DNA of 64,000 nt from Gaiellaceae bacterium (GCA_030446625.1 JAUJMY010000003.1:141644-205643), one strand, 5' to 3'; numbered from the stretch's first letter, positions 41,572-51,412 are shown. Made by a program: numbers and translations. The notes: generated by a model from the sequence alone, not told the origin.

Positions 41572-43010
41572 TAGTCGAGGTACGCCTCCGGCATCACGAC
41601 GATCGCCGCGGGCCGCGTCCGCTCGAGATCGCGTACGACCTCGTCCCAGGGCGGGTCGAACAGGTACGGGAAGGCCGGCATGATCGCGGGGAAGATGTAG
41701 CGCGACGCCGGCAAGCGCTCCCCCAGCCAGTACGCCGTCTGCCCCTCGAACGGCGTCGCGACGTACACCCGCTCCGACGGCGTCGTCACCTCCTGCACGA
41801 TCCTTGCCACCTGCTTCTGTGCGTCGAGGGCGAAGCTCGTCCCGTAGGTGAGCCGCTCGCGCGCCGGGACAAGGGCGAGGAGCAGGAAGACGGGCGCGAG
41901 GACGGCGACCGTGACGGCGCTCCGCGCGCGCGGCTCCGGCACGACGAGCCGCCGCTCGAGGCTCGCGACGCCCGCCGCGACGAGGACGGCGAGGGGCGGG
42001 ACGATCGGGACGAAGTAGTGGCTGAAGTCGCGCACGCCGGCCTTCGCGCCGATCAGCATCAGCGCCGCCCACGCTCCCGAGATCAGGACGAGCCGCCTGT
42101 GCTCGCGGACGAGGAGCGAGAAGGCCCCAAGCGCCGCGGCGAGCGCGATGAAAGGCTCGCCCGCCGCCGAGATCGCCCAGTCGATCTGCTCGTCTGGCGC
42201 CCGGCCGAAGAGGTCGACGCGGCCGGCGCCGGCGTACAGGCGGTTGTAGTCGAGCAGGCTGTGCTGCGCGGCTCCGAGCGCTCCGGCCAGCGCGTACGGG
42301 AGCATGATCGCGCCCGCGGTGAGGACGCCCGCTCCCGCGGCCGCCACGAGCGCGCGAGCGCGCCCCGGGCGCGGCAGGAACAGCAGCAGGCCGACGAGCG
42401 GCGCCGAGAACGCGAGCTGCGGCTTGAAGAGCGCGAGACCCGCGACCGCGGCACCGGCCCCGGCGGCGAAGCGAGCGCGCCGGCTCGCGGCGTAGCGATC
42501 GGCGAGGTCGATCGCCGCGATCCCGAGCGGGAGCGAGAGCTGCTCGAGGTTCGGATCCGCGCCGTCGTAGACGTCTCCGGAGGCAGCCACGGCGTAGACG
42601 AGGACCGCGAGCCACGCCGCCCGCTCGCCTGCGTGCCGGCGCACGAGCGCTGCGAGCGACGCGAGCGAGACGACGAAGAGCGCGAAGAGCAGGAGGCGCA
42701 CCGCGTGGGGCGAGGTCGGGGAGACGAGCTCGAACAGCGCGAAGAGCTCGTAGACGAGCGGCCCCTTGTGGTCGAAGACGTCGCGGTAGGGAACGAGGCC
42801 GCGGAGCCAGGCCGTCGCGATGGTGAGGTAGACCGAGACGTCGATCGTCACGGGATCGTTGATTCGCGGCAGGCGGACGAGGCCGCCGGCGAGCGCGCCT
42901 GCCACGACTGGCCGCGCGAGGAGCCCGTGCGACGCGGCGAGGGCCCGGCGGCCGAGGCGACGCGGGATCTGCGCGGTCCGGCGTCCGAGGCCGGGCGCGG
43001 TAGACGCCAT
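41454..43010 (-). CDS. GT39/GT83-type polyprenyl-phosphate-dependent membrane glycosyltransferase
   Basis: 518 residues, ~11 hydrophobic segments. The first loop has RINDPVTIDVSVYLTIATAW and VPYRDVFDHKGPLVYELFAL, the acidic first-loop pattern of ArnT/PMT enzymes; later comes FSHYFVPIVPPLAVLVA. The C-terminal soluble part contains ERVYVATPFEGQTAYWLGERLP and EEPIRIFARR. Such enzymes use lipid-phosphate sugars on the outer face of the membrane, so the polyprenyl-phosphate-sugar synthase at 45544 or the arabinose donor made by 51413-54641 could feed it (inference). It starts at ATG 43010. Confidence 0.85.
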   Translation of the reverse strand: MASTAPGLGRRTAQIPRRLGRRALAASHGLLARPVVAGALAGGLVRLPRINDPVTIDVSVYLTIATAWLRGLVPYRDVFDHKGPLVYELFALFELVSPTSPHAVRLLLFALFVVSLASLAALVRRHAGERAAWLAVLVYAVAASGDVYDGADPNLEQLSLPLGIAAIDLADRYAASRRARFAAGAGAAVAGLALFKPQLAFSAPLVGLLLFLPRPGRARALVAAAGAGVLTAGAIMLPYALAGALGAAQHSLLDYNRLYAGAGRVDLFGRAPDEQIDWAISAAGEPFIALAAALGAFSLLVREHRRLVLISGAWAALMLIGAKAGVRDFSHYFVPIVPPLAVLVAAGVASLERRLVVPEPRARSAVTVAVLAPVFLLLALVPARERLTYGTSFALDAQKQVARIVQEVTTPSERVYVATPFEGQTAYWLGERLPASRYIFPAIMPAFPYLFDPPWDEVVRDLERTRPAAIVVMPEAYLDYLQPIIERERLKEVATVRLEFAEEPIRIFARRAPLAAAR

Positions 43011-43106
43011 CGGCCAAGCATGCCCGATCGACCGCGGTCTCCTGCGGACGAGGCGTATGAGGGCGATCGGTACTCTGCGAGGCGTGTGGGGGCGGGCGGA
43101 GGTCGC

Positions 43107-44126
43107 ATGAGCGGAGGCTCACCCGCGGCGGCAGACCCGGCGGCCGAGAGCGAGCTCTCGCGCGCCCGCGACTCGCGCACGTGGATCGTCGGGCTGGTCG
43201 TGTCGATCGTCTCGCTGGCGGCTGTAGCGTGGTGGGCGGTTCACCAGGAACGGCCGACGCTGCCGTCGGACAGCGGGGGGATCGCGGCGCTGCTCGCGGC
43301 GATCGCCGTCTACGGGCTGGGAACGGCGCTGCGCGCGGAGCGATGGCTCTACCTGCTGCGCGGCGCCGGCGCGCGCTCGGCGCGCGCGGACGTCTACCGG
43401 CTCACCGTCGTCGGCTACATGGGCAACAACGTCCTCCCTGCGCGAGGAGGCGACGCGCTCCGGATCTGGCTGCTCGCGCCGCGCGCGGCCACCTCGAAGC
43501 GCTCGATCCTCGGGACGCTCGTGGCCGAGCGCGTTCTCGACGTCCTTGTCCTCGTGGCCGTCTTCTCGATCGTCGCGTACGGCGTCCTCACGGACGTGGC
43601 GGTTCCCTCGGGAACGCGGCTCGCCGTCGCGGGGGCGCTGGCGGCGGCCGTGCTCGGAGCCGTCGCCGTCGGGCTCGTCGTCGCGCGGCGCGCGCGCCGG
43701 CTGCGGCGGCTCGCGGAGCTCGGGCGGCCGGTGCTGGCGGCGGGCGCGGCTCTCCGCGGCCGCGGCGCGGCTGCGCTGCTCGCGCTCACGGTCGCGATCT
43801 GGGTGCTCGAGGCGGCGACCTATGTCGCGGTCGCGCACGCCGTCGACCTCGACATGAGCGCCTTCGAGGCGCTCTACGTCGTCGCGCTCACGTCGATCTT
43901 CGTGATCGTCCCGTCCGGACCGGGGTACGCCGGCACGCTCGACGCGTCGGTCGTCTTCGCCACGAAGGCGATCGGTGCGACGGGTGCCCTCGCCGTCTCG
44001 TACCTCCTCGTGCTCCGCTTCGTCCTCGTCGTGCCGATCACGGCCCTCGGCTTCGTCCTGCTCGCCGTCTATTACGGCGGCGTCTCGCGCGTGCGCGGGG
44101 CGCGTCTGCGGATGGGCGAGGCGTGA
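43107..44126 (+). CDS. UPF0104 / LPG-synthase-TM family membrane protein (flippase-like)
   Basis: 339 residues. Hydrophobic throughout, with the family pattern LRAERWLYLLRG, VGYMGNNVLPARGGDALRIWLL and VPSGPGYAGTLDASVVF. Members are transmembrane domains of lysyl-phosphatidylglycerol synthases and lone proteins in glycan loci, thought to move lipid-linked substrates. A GGAGG site supports ATG 43107; ATG 43020 is a longer alternative. It is coupled with the HemY-like gene (4-base overlap). Confidence 0.85.
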   Translation: MSGGSPAAADPAAESELSRARDSRTWIVGLVVSIVSLAAVAWWAVHQERPTLPSDSGGIAALLAAIAVYGLGTALRAERWLYLLRGAGARSARADVYRLTVVGYMGNNVLPARGGDALRIWLLAPRAATSKRSILGTLVAERVLDVLVLVAVFSIVAYGVLTDVAVPSGTRLAVAGALAAAVLGAVAVGLVVARRARRLRRLAELGRPVLAAGAALRGRGAAALLALTVAIWVLEAATYVAVAHAVDLDMSAFEALYVVALTSIFVIVPSGPGYAGTLDASVVFATKAIGATGALAVSYLLVLRFVLVVPITALGFVLLAVYYGGVSRVRGARLRMGEA

Positions 44127-45547
44127 AAGTCGCGGTGATCGGGGCCGGGGTGGCGGGGCTCACCGCGGCGCACCGGCTCTCGGCGGGCGGCCACGTCTGC
44201 GACGTCTACGAGCGCTGGCCGGGACTCGGGGGCCAGGCCGCCACGATCGACGTCGGCCAGGGGCACCTGCTCGAGCGCTACTACCACCACCTCTTCACGA
44301 GCGACCGCCACATCGCCGAGCTCTACGACGAGCTCGGCCTGCCGGACGAGCTCGAGCAGCGCCCCTCGACGGTCGCGATCTTCACCGGCGGGCGCAGCTA
44401 TCCGTTCACGACGCCGCTCGATCTGCTCCGGTTCCGGCCCCTCCCGCCGCTCTCTCGGGTGCGCATGGGACTCGCGGTGGTGATGCTCCAGAGGCGTAAC
44501 GGCGGTGTCGAGCCGTTCGAGTCGCAGACCGCGCGCGAGTGGATCCAGCGGACGATGGGCGGGCCGGCGTACGAGAACGTGTGGGGCCCGCTGCTGCGCG
44601 GCAAGTTCGGCGACCGCGCGGACGACCTTTCGATGGCGTGGCTCTGGAGCAAGCTGACGCTCCGCCGCCAGATCAAGGGAGAGCAGGCGAGGCAGGAGGT
44701 GCTCGTCTACCCCCGCTCGAGCTGGGAGCTCCTCTTCCAGCGGCTCCAGTCGAGCATCGAGGCGTGCGGAGGCCGCGTGCTGATTGACTGTCCCGCTGCG
44801 CGCATCTCGCGAGACGGGCCCCGCTTCCGCGTCACCCCCGGCGAGCCCGGCTCGTTCCGCCGGGGCCACGATCCCCGCCGGTTCGGCGTCCGCCCCGAGG
44901 TCGACGGAGGCTACGACGGCGTACTTGCCACCGTCCCGTCGGACGTCTTCGAGCAGCTGCTGGACGCCGAGCTCGCCGCGGAGGTGGGATCCGCGTACCT
45001 CGAGCGGCTCCGCTCGATCGAGTACTACACCGCGCTCTGCCTGCTGCTGGAGCTCGACCGCCCGCTGTCGCCGTACTACTGGACGAACGTCGCCGACCTC
45101 GAGCTCCCGTTCGTCGGGCTGATCGAGCACACGAACCTGATCGAGCCGCGCCGGTACGGAGGGCGCCGCTTCCTGTACGTGGCGAACTACAAGCCGGCCG
45201 GCGACGAGCTGCTCTCGCTCGACGCCGACGAGCTCCTCGAGCGCTACGAGCCGGGCCTGCGGAAGGTCAACCCCGCGTTCTCACGTTCGTGGGTGAAGCA
45301 GCGGTGGCGCTTCCAGGAGCCGGCTGCGCAGCCGATCGTCACCGTCGGCTACCGCACACGCATCCCGCCGGCGACGACCGGCGTCCCGGGGCTCCTGCTC
45401 GCGAACACGACCCAGATCTACCCCGAGGACCGGGGTACCAACTACTCGGTGCGGCTCGGGAACGAGGCCGCGCGGCTGCTCGAGTCCTCGCTCGCGGACG
45501 CCCGGCCGAGTGCGGTCCGCGGCGCGGCCGGCGGAGCGTCCGCGTGA
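44123..45547 (+). CDS. FAD-dependent oxidoreductase, protoporphyrinogen-oxidase/amine-oxidase type
   Basis: 474 residues. The Rossmann motif VAVIGAGVAGLTAAHRLSAGGH with YERWPGLGGQAAT opens the protein, and NTTQIYPEDRGTNYSVRLGNEAA closes it as the FAD-binding C-terminal motif. Relatives in polysaccharide loci are flavoproteins of unknown role, not heme enzymes. It overlaps UPF0104 upstream and GT2 downstream by four bases each, so flippase-like, flavoprotein and GT2 form one unit. Confidence 0.85.
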   Translation: MKVAVIGAGVAGLTAAHRLSAGGHVCDVYERWPGLGGQAATIDVGQGHLLERYYHHLFTSDRHIAELYDELGLPDELEQRPSTVAIFTGGRSYPFTTPLDLLRFRPLPPLSRVRMGLAVVMLQRRNGGVEPFESQTAREWIQRTMGGPAYENVWGPLLRGKFGDRADDLSMAWLWSKLTLRRQIKGEQARQEVLVYPRSSWELLFQRLQSSIEACGGRVLIDCPAARISRDGPRFRVTPGEPGSFRRGHDPRRFGVRPEVDGGYDGVLATVPSDVFEQLLDAELAAEVGSAYLERLRSIEYYTALCLLLELDRPLSPYYWTNVADLELPFVGLIEHTNLIEPRRYGGRRFLYVANYKPAGDELLSLDADELLERYEPGLRKVNPAFSRSWVKQRWRFQEPAAQPIVTVGYRTRIPPATTGVPGLLLANTTQIYPEDRGTNYSVRLGNEAARLLESSLADARPSAVRGAAGGASA

Positions 45548-46572
45548 GCGCGACGGAGCAGAGGCGCGAGGTCGAACTGCTCAGCGTCGTCGCGCCGATG
45601 CTGAACGAGGAGGCGATCGTCCGCGAGTTCCACCGCCGCGTCACCAGCGCACTGGAGGGCGTCCCGTTCGAGCTCGTCGTCGTCGACGACGGTTCGACGG
45701 ACGCGACGCCTGCGATCCTCGACGAGCTCGCGGCCTCCGACCCGAGACTCCGCGTCATCCACCTCTCGCGCCCGTTCGGGCACCAGCTCGCGCTGACGGC
45801 GGGCCTCGATCACGCGGCGGGTGACGCCGCCGTGATGATGGACGGCGATCTCCAGGATCCGCCCGAGGTCGTGCACGAGCTGCTGGAGGAGTGGCGCCGC
45901 GGTGCCGACGTCGTCGTCGCGAGGCGGCGCGAGCGGCCGGGAGAGACGCGGTTCAAGCTCGCCACCGCGCGCTGGTTCTACTCGCTCATGGGCCGCCTCG
46001 CGAGCATCCGGCTCGAGCCGAATGCCGGCGACTTCCGCCTGCTCGACCGCGCTGCGCTCGACGCGCTCCTGCGGCTGCGGGAGCGCGCGCGCTTCCTGCG
46101 CGGGATGACGGGGTGGGTCGGGTTCTCGCACGCGACCGTCGACTACGACCGCGACGCGCGGTTCGCGGGCGAGACGAAGTACCCGCTGCGCAAGATGGTC
46201 CGCTTCGCGATCGACGGCGTGTCGTCCTTCTCCCACGTCCCGCTCCAGATCGCGAGCTACATCGGCTTCCTGGCCACCGCGGTTGCGTTCCTCGCGCTCC
46301 CGCTCACGATCATCGCGCGCTATGCCGGCATCTACGAGCGCGGCGTGCCGACGCTGCTGTTCGCGATCCTGTTCATCGGCGGCATCCAGCTGATGACGCT
46401 CGGGCTGATCGGCGAGTACATCGGGCGCATCTACGACGAGGTCAAGCACCGGCCGCTCTACGTCGTCCGCTCGACGGCGAACCTCGGCGCGCCGAGGCGT
46501 GCTCGCACCGCGGCGGATGCGCTCGAGCCGGACCCGGGCGAGCTAAGCGGCGCGGTGGATCGGCGTCTCTAG
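45544..46572 (+). CDS. GtrB/DPM1-like polyprenyl-phosphate glycosyltransferase (GT2)
   Basis: 342 residues from GTG 45544. SVVAPMLNEEAIVREF, VVVDDGSTDATPAILDE, MMDGDLQDPPEVV (metal-binding DGD) and RFLRGMTGWVGF form the DPM1 core; two C-terminal hydrophobic pairs (IASYIGFLATAVAFLALPL and LFAILFIGGIQLMTLGLIGEY) anchor it. It should make a polyprenyl-phosphate monosaccharide donor. It ends in a four-base convergent overlap with the GT4 gene. Confidence 0.92.
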   Translation: MSATEQRREVELLSVVAPMLNEEAIVREFHRRVTSALEGVPFELVVVDDGSTDATPAILDELAASDPRLRVIHLSRPFGHQLALTAGLDHAAGDAAVMMDGDLQDPPEVVHELLEEWRRGADVVVARRRERPGETRFKLATARWFYSLMGRLASIRLEPNAGDFRLLDRAALDALLRLRERARFLRGMTGWVGFSHATVDYDRDARFAGETKYPLRKMVRFAIDGVSSFSHVPLQIASYIGFLATAVAFLALPLTIIARYAGIYERGVPTLLFAILFIGGIQLMTLGLIGEYIGRIYDEVKHRPLYVVRSTANLGAPRRARTAADALEPDPGELSGAVDRRL

Positions 46573-47801
46573 GGGCCGGCGCGCCCGAGCGCGTCCACGT
46601 AGATCGCCTCGAGCCCGCGCACGGCACGAGCGGCGTCGAACCGCCGCTCGACGTGCGCCCGTCCCGCCGCGCCGAGGCTGCGTGCACGCTCCGGATCTCG
46701 CAGGAGCTCGACCACCGCGCACGCGATGCTGCCCGCGTCGCGGCCGTCCGCGACGATGCCGGTCTCGCCGGGGACGAGGACACCGCCGCCCGTGCGCGTC
46801 CCCGTCGCGACGACGGGGACGCCTGCGGCGCCGGCCTCGATCGCCGGGAGCCCGACCTCCGGGCCCTGCGACGGCACCACGACGACGTCGGCCGCGTGGA
46901 AGTACGGTGCGGTGTCGCCGTACGGGACGAGCCGCACGACGTCCGCGAGGCCGAGCGACGCGACGAGCTCGCGCGCCTCGTGCTCGTAGTCGCGGGTGAG
47001 GCCGAGCCGGAGCAGCGCCCGCCCGCGCGCCCGGCGGAAGAAGTCACGGTCGCGGACGCCGCCGCCGACGAGAAGCCACGTCGCCTCGACGCCGACGTCG
47101 CGCGTGCGCGCTGCCGCGCCGATGAATTCCCGGAAACCCTTCGCCGGGTAGAGGTAGCCGAAGAAGCAGACGAGCGGGCGCTCCTCGTCGAGCCCCAGCT
47201 CCGCCTTCGACCGGCGTCGCTCGGCCGGCCGGAAGCGGTCGAGGTCGACAGGATCCGGGACGACGGCGGCGCCGACGTCGAAGCTCGTCGCGACGTCGTC
47301 GTTGATCGCGACGGTCCTCGTCGAGAGCGTCCGGATCGCGCGGCGCAGGAGGACGCTTCGCCGGCTGCCGTCGTCCTCGGGCAGCGCGGAGCGCAGGTGC
47401 CAGACGACGGGCAGTCCGGCCCGCCGCGCGAGCCACGCGGCAGGAACCAGGGGTGAGTCGTTCAGGTGGACGAGCGCGAAGTGGCCGCGTCGCAGCGTTC
47501 GTCTCAGGCCCGCGAGGTGCGGTGCGAGCCACGCGAGCTCGCGCACGAGCAGTAGCCAGCGGCGGCCGTGGTACGTGCTCGCCCAGATGTGCGTGAACGC
47601 GGCCACGCTGCCGGTGTGCACCGTCGCTCCCGCCTCGCGCAGCTGGTGTGCGGCGCCGCCGGCCGCGCAGAAGACGTGCGGCTCGAAGCGCGTCCGGTCG
47701 AGCCGTGAGACGAGCCCGGCAAGCGCCCCCGAGGCGCCGCTGCGTTCGCTGCGGTGGTGGACGTACAGGATCCGGACCGGCTCCGGCACGGCATCCGCCA
47801 C
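46569..47801 (-). CDS. GT4-family glycosyltransferase
   Basis: 410 residues from GTG 47801. ILYVHHRSERSGASGALAGL at the N-terminus, EAGATVHTGSVAAFTH and LVHLNDSP in the first domain, VCFFGYLYPAKGFREF and VPSQGPEVGLPAIEAGAAGVPVVATGTRTGG in the second. The middle E-x7-E pattern is present (EVGLPAIEAG). Parts of its ends match the remnant at 39590-39850, showing that relatives of this gene have been duplicated locally. Four bases separate its start from the end of the methyltransferase-GT4 fusion gene, which lies upstream on the same strand. Confidence 0.9.
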   Translation of the reverse strand: MADAVPEPVRILYVHHRSERSGASGALAGLVSRLDRTRFEPHVFCAAGGAAHQLREAGATVHTGSVAAFTHIWASTYHGRRWLLLVRELAWLAPHLAGLRRTLRRGHFALVHLNDSPLVPAAWLARRAGLPVVWHLRSALPEDDGSRRSVLLRRAIRTLSTRTVAINDDVATSFDVGAAVVPDPVDLDRFRPAERRRSKAELGLDEERPLVCFFGYLYPAKGFREFIGAAARTRDVGVEATWLLVGGGVRDRDFFRRARGRALLRLGLTRDYEHEARELVASLGLADVVRLVPYGDTAPYFHAADVVVVPSQGPEVGLPAIEAGAAGVPVVATGTRTGGGVLVPGETGIVADGRDAGSIACAVVELLRDPERARSLGAAGRAHVERRFDAARAVRGLEAIYVDALGRAGP

Positions 47802-47805
47802 GCCG

Positions 47806-49815
47806 TCACGCCACGGCCGTCACGCGTGAATCCCGGGGCCGGAGCGCCGCGGTGCGAACGAAGCCGTCGATCGGGGCGATCGTTCGGTCCCACGTCAGCC
47901 GCTCGCGCACGAGCCTCTGGGCATTCGCGCTCTTCTCGGCGACGCGCCGCTCGTCGTCGAGGATCTCGGAGATCGCCGCGCGAAGCCCGTCCGAGTCGGC
48001 CGGATCGAGCGTCCAGCCGGCGTCGTACTCCCGGATCAGCTCCGACAGCTCCGAGTAGTCGTTGTAGATCACGGGCAAGCCGCACCAGAGGTACTCGACC
48101 GTTCGCGTCGTGAAGGCGAGCTCGCGCTCCGCGTTCCGCTCCATGAGGTCGATCGCCACGTGCGAGCGCGTGTACGCGCCGATCAGCTCTGCGTGCGCGA
48201 CGTGACCGGCGACGTCCGCGTGCTCGCTCGCCTCGAGCCGCTCGAGCAGGTCGTCGTAGACGCCCGTCGGGATCGGGAGCCACGGGTGCTTGCCGCCGAA
48301 GATCCGGAGCCTGCCCCGCCCGCGCCGCTCCAGCTCGTCCACGAGCGTCGTCAGCGCGCGCGTCGGGTCCTGCCACGGGAGGAACACGCCGCCGAAGACG
48401 AACGACGGCTCCGCCTCCGGCGCGCGCGCGGGCAGCTCGGGCGCAAGTGAGACGCGCACTGCGGCCGCACGCTCGCGCCGCTCGCGCTCGGTCCACCCGG
48501 CCCGCTCGAGCCACGATTCGAAGTACGGGCGCTGCCGCTCGCCGGCGCACGAGAAGTAGTCGCACGCGGCAAGGGCGGCGGTCTTGACGGCCGCGTTCGA
48601 GTCGCTTTCTCCGAAGCCCTGGTAGTCGCGCTCGAGCATGTGCGGTCCGTGCTGGTCGAGGACGACGGGGATCCGTCCCGCGCAGCAGGTCCCGAGGTGG
48701 GGCGAGAGCGCCCACCCGCAGAGGACGACGACGTCGGGCTGCACCGCGCCGACGACGTCGCTCATCGCGAAGTCGTCCCACGAGTGAGCCACGACGTCGG
48801 CGCTGACGACGCCGGCGTAGCGAGCGAGCGAGACGCGCGGCAACGAGAAGACGACGTCGTGGCCGCGACTCTGGAGGCCCTGGCCGAGACCCCACGCGCG
48901 CAGCCCGGACCCCGTCGTCGGCAGCCCCGAGATCGGGACGTGGTCGCCGCTGAACACGAGCACGCGCTTCGCAGAGCGGCGCCGGAGCCGGCGCAGGCCG
49001 CCGTAGAGAGCGCGCGCGCCGGCCGTGTAGCGGAAGGTCCGCGTCCGGCGCAGTCGATCCAGCTCTGCCTGCGCCTCCGCGAGCGCGCGCGCCAGCTGCG
49101 CGTCGGGAGTCGCGGCGGGATGCGCCGACGCGAGCTCGCGCTCGCGGCGCGACAGCTCGTCGCGCTGCTCGATCAGCTTCTGGCGGACGCTCTGGTTCTC
49201 GCGCAGGAGTTGCCAGAGACGGCGCTCGTACCGCGCGAGCGCCCGCGCAACCGGTTCGTCGACCTTGCAGTACCGCGCGGCCCACGGAGTGATGAACGAC
49301 CCGTCGTACTCGACGTCGCGGAAGAACCCGTGCCGGCCGAAGAGCTCCGCCCAGTACTCCGGCGGCTGGACGTTCACGTGCGTCGCCTCGTCGAAGTCCG
49401 AGGGCGTCGACGAGAAGATGACGTCGCGCGTGTGGGCGCAGATGTTCGCGACGGCGGCCTCAGCTGCCCGCGCCGGAAGGTGCTCGAGCACCTCTATGCA
49501 CACGATCAGGTCGTAGTCGCGCGGGAACGGGTCGGTCACCGATGCGCGCCGGAACGCGTCCCCGATCGCCGGCGGGACCTGCGCGAGCGCGTACTCGGAC
49601 ACGTCGATGCCGTACGCCTCGACCCCCCGGTCGCGGAGCGCCTCCACGAGGAAGCCGACGGCGCAACCGGCGTCGAGGACGGTCGCGGGGCCGATGTCGC
49701 GCACGATCCGGTCCGCGATCTCGCCGAAGAACGCCGTCCAGTGCGGCTCGTCGCGGGTGTACCGGAGCCCGCAGCTGTGGGCGAAGTAGTGCGCGTTGTG
49801 CGCGATCGCGTTCAT
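47806..49815 (-). CDS. Methyltransferase-GT4 fusion protein
   Basis: 669 residues from ATG 49815 (MNAIAHNAHYFAHSCGLRY). The first ~230 residues are a SAM methyltransferase: VLDAGCAVGFLVEALRDRG, YGIDVSEYALAQ, YDLIVCIEVLEHLPA. A helical linker follows (QRDELSRRERELA). Residues from ~310 form a GT-B domain: RVLVFSGDHVPISGLPTTGSGLRAWGLGQGL through LWCGLPVIYNDYSELSELIREYDAGW, the same domain as in 35479-37917. The frame continues 31 codons upstream without protein-like content. It may glycosylate and methylate the same residue (inference). Confidence 0.88.
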   Translation of the reverse strand: MNAIAHNAHYFAHSCGLRYTRDEPHWTAFFGEIADRIVRDIGPATVLDAGCAVGFLVEALRDRGVEAYGIDVSEYALAQVPPAIGDAFRRASVTDPFPRDYDLIVCIEVLEHLPARAAEAAVANICAHTRDVIFSSTPSDFDEATHVNVQPPEYWAELFGRHGFFRDVEYDGSFITPWAARYCKVDEPVARALARYERRLWQLLRENQSVRQKLIEQRDELSRRERELASAHPAATPDAQLARALAEAQAELDRLRRTRTFRYTAGARALYGGLRRLRRRSAKRVLVFSGDHVPISGLPTTGSGLRAWGLGQGLQSRGHDVVFSLPRVSLARYAGVVSADVVAHSWDDFAMSDVVGAVQPDVVVLCGWALSPHLGTCCAGRIPVVLDQHGPHMLERDYQGFGESDSNAAVKTAALAACDYFSCAGERQRPYFESWLERAGWTERERRERAAAVRVSLAPELPARAPEAEPSFVFGGVFLPWQDPTRALTTLVDELERRGRGRLRIFGGKHPWLPIPTGVYDDLLERLEASEHADVAGHVAHAELIGAYTRSHVAIDLMERNAERELAFTTRTVEYLWCGLPVIYNDYSELSELIREYDAGWTLDPADSDGLRAAISEILDDERRVAEKSANAQRLVRERLTWDRTIAPIDGFVRTAALRPRDSRVTAVA

Positions 49816-49913
49816 CGGTCGGCGCCGAGCCTCGGCGTCGCTGCGAGCCGCGACGCCTCGACCGCGCGACCGAAGAATAGACGCGGCCGTGGACGAGGTC
49901 ACGCGCACGGCGC

Positions 49914-51353
49914 GTGCACAGCTACGATCGCCGGAGCGTGTCCGTCGCGCGCCTCCACGACGGCCGGCCGGGGGTCGGCGTGCGAGTGTCGCTCTCCGGT
50001 CTCCTCCTCGGCGCGGCCTGGATCTGCGTTGCGACGGCTCTGCAGCTCGCGCGCCAGCCCGGCGTGCCTTCGTGGGACAGCCTCTGGCAGGAGGACGGCG
50101 GCATCTTCCTGACCGACGCGCTCGACGGCGCGTTCCTGCCGACGCTGTTCGAGCCGTACAACAGCTACCTGCATCTCGTGCCCAGGCTCATCGGCGCGCT
50201 CGCGGCGGCCCTGCCGATCGACGCGGCCGCGTTCGTCTTCGCCGCGTCGTCCGCCCTCGTCGTGTCGCTGCTCGCCGTCTACGTCTACTTCGCGGCAGCC
50301 GCGATGTTGTCGTCGCAGTGGGCGCGCGCGCTGCTCGCGGTCCTCTTCGTGCTGCTCCCGGCCGCGGGGTACGAGACGAACGCGAACGCGGCCAACCTCC
50401 ACTGGTACCTCGTCTTCGCGTGCTTCTGGGTCTTCCTGTTCGCGTCCGACTCGTGGCTCGCAGTCGTCTCCGGCGCCGTCGTCGCCGTCGCGGCCGTCCT
50501 CAGCGACCCGCTCGCCGGGCTGTTCCTGCCGCTCGCCGTCCTGCACGCGGTCAGGAGCCGGACGTGGCGGGTGCGTTCGGTGCCGATCCTGTTCGCGGCT
50601 GCGCTCGCGCTGCAGCTCGCCGTCGGCGCCGCGAGCGATCCGCCCGACCCGTACGCGGAGTCGCGCTGGAGCGACGTCCCGAGCATCTTCGCGCTGCGGG
50701 TCGCCGGGTCGCTGCTGGTCGGGGACGTGTTCCTCGACGACTTCTGGATCAGGTTCGGCTGGTGGTTCGCCTACGGCGCCCTCGCAGTGGTCGTGGCCGT
50801 CACCGTCTATGCGCTCGTGCGGGGTGACCGGCGCACGCGTCTGCTCGTCGCTGCGAGCGTCGCGTACTCCGCCGCCTTCCTCGCGGTGCCGCTGATGTTG
50901 CGCGGGACCGAGAACTTCCTCGACCGCGCGAACTTCAACCTGAACGGGTCGCGCTACACGGTCGTCCCGATCCTGTTCCTCGTCGTGGCGTTCCTCGCGG
51001 TGCTCGAGCGCCGCGATCCGCGCGTCAGCAGCGTCGGCTGGCGGAACCTCCGGTACGGCTTCACCCTCTTCATGGGCGCGCTCGTGCTGACGAGCTATCC
51101 CGTCGTCGCCGTCCGCACTGCCGGCCCGAGCTGGCGCGCGACGCTCGCGGAGGCACGCGACTATTGCCCGGAGACGCGCCGACCGGGCGAGCGCGTCCCC
51201 CTCGTCGGGTCGCTCCTGGAGAGGACGCGGCCGCCGAACGAGACGCGGATACCGATCGCGCCGAACATCCAGCCCCCGACCTTCGCCGTGACCGCGACGT
51301 GCCGGCGGCTCGGCTGGGATCCGGCGAGCGAGACGGCGTCCACCTCTCCGTAG
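49914..51353 (+). CDS. Multi-pass membrane protein, possible GT-C glycosyltransferase
   Basis: 479 residues with about ten hydrophobic segments. After the first helix comes SWDSLWQEDGGIFLTDALDG, an acidic loop as in GT-C enzymes, then EPYNSYLHLVPRLIGALAAALP and NANAANLHWYLVFACFWVF. A C-terminal soluble end has NIQPPTFAVTATCRRLGW. The start may be GTG 49914 or GTG 49938. It is (+)-oriented, upstream of the arabinose-donor module, so it might be an arabinosyltransferase (inference); I do not recognise the exact family. Confidence 0.75.
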   Translation: MHSYDRRSVSVARLHDGRPGVGVRVSLSGLLLGAAWICVATALQLARQPGVPSWDSLWQEDGGIFLTDALDGAFLPTLFEPYNSYLHLVPRLIGALAAALPIDAAAFVFAASSALVVSLLAVYVYFAAAAMLSSQWARALLAVLFVLLPAAGYETNANAANLHWYLVFACFWVFLFASDSWLAVVSGAVVAVAAVLSDPLAGLFLPLAVLHAVRSRTWRVRSVPILFAAALALQLAVGAASDPPDPYAESRWSDVPSIFALRVAGSLLVGDVFLDDFWIRFGWWFAYGALAVVVAVTVYALVRGDRRTRLLVAASVAYSAAFLAVPLMLRGTENFLDRANFNLNGSRYTVVPILFLVVAFLAVLERRDPRVSSVGWRNLRYGFTLFMGALVLTSYPVVAVRTAGPSWRATLAEARDYCPETRRPGERVPLVGSLLERTRPPNETRIPIAPNIQPPTFAVTATCRRLGWDPASETASTSP

Positions 51354-51412
51354 CGCCTGACTCCGCCGATATCGTCTCCGGCTTGAGGCAGCCGTCGCAC
51401 GAAGCGCAGGTC

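Noticed and set aside
44123..45547. Heme biosynthesis (protoporphyrinogen oxidase) role for the flavoprotein
   Set aside because: Only the FAD fold is shared; the context is glycan synthesis and no heme genes are present.
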